Positions 5,171 to 5,218 of a DNA stretch of 5,218 nt are shown piece by piece. The notes under the pieces are model-generated. The model worked only from the letters and a program-made list of their open reading frames with translations. It did no database searches and was not told the origin of the DNA. This DNA is from Myxococcales bacterium (lineage in GTDB: Bacteria; Myxococcota; Bradymonadia; UBA7976; UBA1532). Both the position numbers and the translations under genes were made by a program. The stretch lies in the NCBI GenBank assembly GCA_020430675.1, contig JAGQJJ010000347.1, forward strand, positions 1 to 5,218, written 5' to 3'. Numbering within the stretch: the first letter of the stretch is position 1; each line of letters starts with the position of its first letter.

Positions 5171-5218
5171 ATGCTGTGGCTGCTGCTTCCGATATCAATT
5201 CTGTTGATGGGATGGGCA
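5171..5218 (+). CDS. Start of an exported or membrane protein (runs off the right edge)
   Basis: An ATG four bases after the stop of the Cys-rich lipoprotein opens 16 codons to the window edge, reading MLWLLLPISILLMGWA. GAGGG at 5158-5162 gives a ribosome binding site with an 8-base spacer. The strongly hydrophobic start looks like a signal peptide or first transmembrane helix, although it lacks the usual early positive charges. Codons ATA, TCA and ATT are less GC-rich than in the genes to the left. The position suggests a third gene of the hydrolase operon. With so few codons the call is tentative and no product can be named. Confidence 0.5.
   Translation, partial: MLWLLLPISILLMGWA

Noticed and set aside
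4357..5172. 271-codon Ala/Gly-rich open frame on the minus strand
   Set aside because: Antisense to the hydrolase end and the Cys-rich lipoprotein; its composition follows from the reverse complement of those codons.

Overview
The window is very GC-rich DNA, by eye about 70% G+C. It is densely packed with genes and rich in secreted lipoproteins that combine Asp/Ala/Pro-rich or Gly/Glu-rich linkers, FG-GAP (VCBS-like) repeats, a CGDG...GE.C cysteine motif and Cys-rich modules. That style is typical of Myxococcota and Bradymonadota-like bacteria (the former Deltaproteobacteria). The assignment is an inference from protein style, because no marker gene is present.

Layout from left to right. (1) Positions 1-240, minus strand: the N-terminal 80 residues of a lipoprotein that runs off the left edge. 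(2) Positions 241-536: a comparatively AT-richer intergenic region holding a possible promoter, a 27-codon GTG-started small ORF with a good ribosome binding site (318-401), a strong intrinsic terminator (423-463), and a small hairpin just upstream of the next ribosome binding site. (3) Positions 537-1901, plus strand: a complete MATE-family efflux transporter of 454 aa. (4) Positions 3695-1912, minus strand: a two-gene unit convergent with the transporter, made of an SRPBCC-fold protein (156 aa) coupled through an ATGA overlap to a lipoprotein with seven FG-GAP repeats (438 aa), a predicted seven-bladed beta-propeller. (5) Positions 3725-5218, plus strand: an operon diverging from the SRPBCC gene across only 29 bp. 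It holds an epoxide-hydrolase-like alpha/beta hydrolase (290 aa), then by TGATG overlap a Cys-rich lipoprotein (189 aa), then after 4 bp the first 16 codons of a further exported or membrane protein cut by the right edge.

Three of the encoded proteins are lipoproteins likely to be displayed on the cell envelope. Two of them are translationally coupled to a gene for a probably soluble small-molecule-binding or hydrolytic protein. The pairing is clear from the overlaps, but no pathway can be read from it. I see no mobile element, CRISPR array, tRNA or rRNA. The least explained features are the small ORF plus terminator in front of the MATE gene, and the exact repeated cysteine register of the second lipoprotein. 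This looks like an ordinary chromosomal region with a few points worth checking, not a clear new system.
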